This document shows, in pieces, positions 6,501 to 8,312 of a stretch of DNA of 8,312 bases. Source of the stretch: Fibrobacteraceae bacterium (GTDB lineage Bacteria > Fibrobacterota > Fibrobacteria > Fibrobacterales > Fibrobacteraceae). The notes below the pieces were generated by a model. That model had not been told where the DNA came from. It saw nothing but the letters and a program-made list of their open reading frames with translations, and ran no database searches. Where the stretch lies: assembly GCA_021443045.1 (NCBI GenBank), contig JABUUT010000001.1, forward strand, positions 45,671 through 53,982, read 5' to 3'. The translations under genes and the position numbers were made by a program. Numbering within the stretch: position 1 is the stretch's first letter; each line of letters opens with the position of its first letter.

Positions 6501-6679
6501 AACTGTTTTAAAGTCACTTTAACAATATGTTCATCTTCGTAAATCAGAACATCGCTATCCTGGTTTTCGAACTCAATATTTTTTAAGGTATTGTAATCAG
6601 AAGTACCAAAAGAATCATAATCTTCGGTGCAGGCCACAAGACAAATTAAGGCAATCAATAGAAAATACAATCTCTTCAT
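3581..6679 (-). CDS. Large surface lipoprotein: Ig-like repeat modules plus C-terminal PCMD-like domain
   Basis: This 1032-residue protein starts with a lipoprotein signal peptide: MKRLY, a hydrophobic stretch, and lipobox LVAC with Cys17. Thr at +2 fits outer-membrane sorting by the known rule. A divergent module (about 47-146) is followed by an acidic Asp/Ser/Lys linker (about 147-216). Six more modules follow (about 217-299, 300-385, 397-478, 485-573, 580-669, 674-769). Most end in a signature such as VTAEDGS...W.V, like the DUF5018/Ig-like modules of Bacteroidota and Fibrobacterota surface proteins. The C-terminus (770-1032) resembles PCMD: GNSFTADF, FGKPFAGRPEYIEF, IRIVIASSA and the final GATLYVDEIRLIY. 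PCMD is named for putative carbohydrate metabolism, but its function is not established. I infer an outer-membrane protein that displays its terminal domain at the cell surface, perhaps toward glycans. The upstream gene is a paralogue ending 10 nt earlier. Confidence 0.9.
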   Translation of the reverse strand: MKRLYFLLIALICLVACTEDYDSFGTSDYNTLKNIEFENQDSDVLIYEDEHIVKVTLKQLDSLEKWDSVTLASVGVSHFACIRLVKGKFKEFPTDSTALDSLANSVAVGEKLDVGDKIRIPESHVFYFVVESESGNRSIWRVELTIPNQEPEKEDSSDDENHSSDDDKKGDDKNSDDDEKNGKGDSSSSGDSAKSSSSSGDDSSSSIEVSSSSVSLNSNTNFVISFKDQVDSKTSGDTITIFFPLNYGKDSLKVADVVVHEKSSVDVDAKNIKDWSKVQKFVVTAEDKSTKTWYVLLSIPLSSETNFSIKFKNQLKQSKSENVLKVKLENGTELGSAVVDTFYVSEGASVSPSPEGLKTWKDSTVFTVTAADGSKQEWLVVLEVADADEAPASTEKEIVSISAKDEIEKATMDEKQKTVVFHLANKEALSSVLISVAVSENAYIDFDQAKPVDLRYGKRMIITAEDGSTVEWNLMGDYKKLTGNDIKTFSLSDFAGVSVEVDEAKKNISFELPHGTDLSKIYFVANLSEGASIVSPKSATESMPYLELSSKQAVVEVSAEDGSVAKWSVVVDFIKYSGSSITSFKLDNLRDVKASIDEGSKKISFEVPYGTDLSRVTFTATLSDGASITSPSSAAANGGSYLDLSSNTASIEVTAEDGSKSNWTVEVSVQTVAPKITSISLGGVAALIDNENSRILVNNLPFNITSSYSAKSSDITDLTRVEVTSLETSEGASANVSVGSILDVSFGTATITVANGSESKTYKVKGGYQYPNSDFSNWKNGSDGYTQLDGWDNGNNSFSSGLAAKATDEGRTVNKMTSVTVNVVVVEKFAGGNSFTADFNPNNVKAINMASYDDGNELIDFGKPFAGRPEYIEFDAKYVGKGDSCDMYIILENRSGGPDVTNKNRNGSVNKMVASAWYRATSITNSPNRPVPDLVSVGQIERSGYSTVRLKLQYGAPLNNSPIFNSRVLNTVATSLKHKDGIDNRLTPIEASEAETLPVTHIRIVIASSAKGNEYKGVTGATLYVDEIRLIY
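4673..5227 (-). repeat. Two closely related modules inside the lipoprotein
   Basis: Modules at residues 485-573 (DNA 4961-5227) and 580-669 (DNA 4673-4942) are much more alike than the others. Both share the order ISFE.P.GTDLS, then GASI.SP, then Y.DLSS or Y.ELSS, then AEDGS and a Trp. This suggests a later internal duplication within an older modular array. Confidence 0.6.
6032..6241 (-). other. Asp/Ser-rich low-complexity linker coding segment
   Basis: Residues about 147-216 of the lipoprotein consist almost entirely of Asp, Ser, Lys, Glu and Gly. Acidic runs (SSDDE, SSDDDKKGDD) come first and serine runs (SSSSSGDDSSSS) later. It lies between the first module and the rest, so it is probably an extended spacer. 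Its acidic half differs from the Lys/Glu/Ser linker of the upstream paralogue. Confidence 0.7.
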
Positions 6680-6685
6680 TTTTCA

Positions 6686-6691
6686 CCTCCT
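6686..6691 (-). promoter_or_regulatory. Strong Shine-Dalgarno overlapping the upstream stop codon
   Basis: AGGAGG on the minus strand (6691-6686), within AGGAGGTGA, precedes the ATG at 6679. Its first bases belong to the TAG stop (6692-6690) of the upstream gene. Ribosomes finishing the first lipoprotein gene would be positioned on this site, which supports translational coupling and fixes the start. Confidence 0.85.
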
Positions 6692-8312
6692 AATAAACCA
6701 GTTTAAAATTCTCTATGGTCAGTGTGGAGCCCGTTCCACCTCGATATTTATTACTCTTCCCAGCAATACCACCAGCCACGTTATGGGCATAGGCCGAAGA
6801 GGCAAACATAATATGAATGTAGGCCACATCTTCATCACCAGTTCCTACACTTAGGCCTTCAGCCACCGCATAGCCGCCGCTCAAAAGCCCCGAATCGGAG
6901 CCATAAACAAGAGGCACCTGCCTTACAGAACTTTCCACAGAAGACTCATCAGAAATTACACCCGAAGCCACCACCTTATTTTTACTGCTTACCAGCATCA
7001 CATAAATCAGGCTTTTCTGGGGATAATCACTAGACTTGTTTGCCACATGGGCATAGGAATAAGTTAGTTCAAAAGATTCTGGGCGAGCCGTAAAAGGGCG
7101 ACCAAAAGACATAAACCGAGTCAAATTAGAAACGGCATCTTCAAGCGGGCATCCACTGGTACGCCCTTCCTCGTACATTTCCAATGCATTGGAACCTGAG
7201 TAGGAGCCAGCAAAATAGTAGCCACTAGCCACTTTCCAACCGCCCTCAAAGCCAACAGATTTAGCCGCTACTTCTTGGGTAATTAAAGAAATAGAAGAAC
7301 CATTTACAGACAAACTATTTTCCGAACTTACCGTTACTGGGAAAAACACAGCACAACCATCGCTGATTGCCGACGCAACTTGAGCATCATTTGAAGTTCC
7401 CCAGAAAGGATCTACTCTTTCATCAAAGTTGCTTCCCGGAACCTGATAACCCGCCTTAATACGATATTCCTTCAATTCGCCAATTTCATTTTCCAGCATT
7501 AAACTTTTCCAATTTCTAAAATCGTTAGCCGTATCTATAGGCGAAAGAATCATGGAAGATAAATTGTCATTGTACTGGGTTTCTACATAAATTACGTCAT
7601 CCAAAACGGTAATCGAGCATGTTTTACCATTGCAGTTGCTATTGGCCACAATTTCAGAAACCTTAATATTTTTTGGAGGTTCCGGATAGATTACCTTTAA
7701 AGTCCAAGTGGTAGAAGACAAATCTTCAGCAGACACATTAAAGGAGTATTCTGCAGAGATATTGTTGATAGGGGTAAAAGTTAATGGGATGGACAATTCA
7801 ACATTGGAAGAAGCCCCTTCAGAAAGGGATATGGAATTAATTTGTATAAAACTCAATTCTTCTTGATTTTTAATAGAAATAATGATGGTGCGAGAAGATT
7901 GCTGAATTTGAATATTTGAGGTAGACAGAGAGTTCCCATTTACCATAATGTCTATGTTTAAAACAGCTTTTTCACTTGACAGGGACGATGAACTTACCGG
8001 TTCAGAAGGCTCCGTAGGTTCTGGAGGTTCTGTAGCACTGGATGTAGGCACCTCAGAGGAACATGAATACTTTGGCGTTTCCAAAGAACTGCTAGACTTT
8101 ACCTTTTCCAAAGAACTGGAAGACTCAGCCGTTTTCGAGGAACTGCTGGACTTGCCTGAGCTAGATGCAGGAGCCTCAGAAGAACTGCTAGACTTTACCT
8201 TTTCCAGAGAACTGGACGACTCAGCCGTTTTCGAGGAACTGCAGGACTTGCCTGAGCTAGATGCAGGAGTCTCAGAAGAACTGCTAGACTTTACCTTTTC
8301 CAAAGAACTGGA
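6690..8312 (-). CDS. Surface protein with Ser-rich repeat linker and C-terminal PCMD-like domain (N-terminus cut off)
   Basis: The frame is open to the right edge, so 540 residues are seen and the start is outside. A TTG at 8303 is inside the repeat and is not a real start. Visible order: a Ser-rich linker made of 32-residue repeats (to about residue 75), a Pro/Glu/Ser hinge (to about 112), one Ig-like module (about 116-209, ending near SAEDLSSTTW), a second shorter module (about 215-289) with a CNGKTC pair that could form a disulfide, then a PCMD-like domain (about 290-540). The last shows FAGSYSG, FGRPFTARPESFEL, HIMFASSA and the final GSTLTIENFKLVY. It is a paralogue of the downstream 1032-residue lipoprotein and overlaps that gene's ribosome site, so both are likely one operon. 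A lipoprotein signal would be expected beyond the edge but cannot be seen. Ligand and function are unknown. Confidence 0.88.
   Translation of the reverse strand, partial: SSSLEKVKSSSSSETPASSSGKSCSSSKTAESSSSLEKVKSSSSSEAPASSSGKSSSSSKTAESSSSLEKVKSSSSLETPKYSCSSEVPTSSATEPPEPTEPSEPVSSSSLSSEKAVLNIDIMVNGNSLSTSNIQIQQSSRTIIISIKNQEELSFIQINSISLSEGASSNVELSIPLTFTPINNISAEYSFNVSAEDLSSTTWTLKVIYPEPPKNIKVSEIVANSNCNGKTCSITVLDDVIYVETQYNDNLSSMILSPIDTANDFRNWKSLMLENEIGELKEYRIKAGYQVPGSNFDERVDPFWGTSNDAQVASAISDGCAVFFPVTVSSENSLSVNGSSISLITQEVAAKSVGFEGGWKVASGYYFAGSYSGSNALEMYEEGRTSGCPLEDAVSNLTRFMSFGRPFTARPESFELTYSYAHVANKSSDYPQKSLIYVMLVSSKNKVVASGVISDESSVESSVRQVPLVYGSDSGLLSGGYAVAEGLSVGTGDEDVAYIHIMFASSAYAHNVAGGIAGKSNKYRGGTGSTLTIENFKLVY
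8086..8312 (-). repeat. 96-bp in-frame tandem repeat (Ser-rich linker)
   Basis: Units at 8086-8181 and 8182-8277 have the same length and by eye differ at only 4 of 96 positions. A third begins at 8278 and is cut by the window after 35 bp, identical to the first unit over that length. Each encodes 32 residues with the pattern SSSSSE-PASSSGKS-SSSKTAESSSSLEKVK. The array may continue beyond the edge. Near-identity suggests recent copy-number change. Confidence 0.9.

Noticed and set aside
8301..8303. TTG as start of the right-edge gene
   Set aside because: The frame continues upstream to the window edge inside the same 32-residue repeat, so the gene is truncated by the window and does not start there.
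8086..8312. CRISPR-like array
   Set aside because: The regular 96-bp period has no repeat-spacer alternation; whole units are repeated and in frame with the protein.

Overview
The window reads as an accessory stretch of a Gram-negative chromosome, most likely Fibrobacterota (Fibrobacter-like). This taxonomic call is an inference from three things: very long surface lipoproteins with poly-serine linkers, a C-terminal domain resembling the PCMD family (putative carbohydrate metabolism domain) preceded by Ig-like repeats, and moderate G+C coding sequence with A+T-rich intergenic DNA. All five confident genes lie on the minus strand, so transcription runs from right to left.

Right half (3581-8312): two adjacent paralogous cell-envelope genes. 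The first is cut by the right edge. Its visible N-terminal part is a Ser-rich linker built from a 96-bp tandem repeat, followed by two Ig-like modules and a PCMD-like domain. Its stop codon overlaps the strong Shine-Dalgarno sequence of the second gene. The second gene encodes a complete 1032-residue lipoprotein: lipobox with Cys17, one divergent module, an Asp/Ser linker, six more modules and a terminal PCMD-like domain. The two are almost certainly co-transcribed and translationally coupled. Their ligand is unknown.

Middle (895-3493): three housekeeping genes. trxA is a thioredoxin with a CRPC active site and is followed by a clear intrinsic terminator. hisF (histidine biosynthesis) and tldD (zinc metalloprotease) follow, 12 nt apart, as a likely two-gene unit. 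Two start codons were moved downstream from the longest open frame: hisF to 3081 and trxA to 3493.

Left part (1-894): no confident gene. It holds two almost identical UUCG-loop terminators (461-497 and 633-668). The sequence around and between them is full of exact complementary segments that could form mutually exclusive RNA structures, including one 10-nt element able to pair with the 5' arm of either terminator. The first terminator has a good U-tract only on the plus strand, which points to an unannotated plus-strand RNA in an otherwise minus-strand region. This is the best candidate here for something undescribed. At the left edge a near-consensus minus-strand promoter with a flanking 9-bp dyad probably drives a gene lying mostly outside the window.
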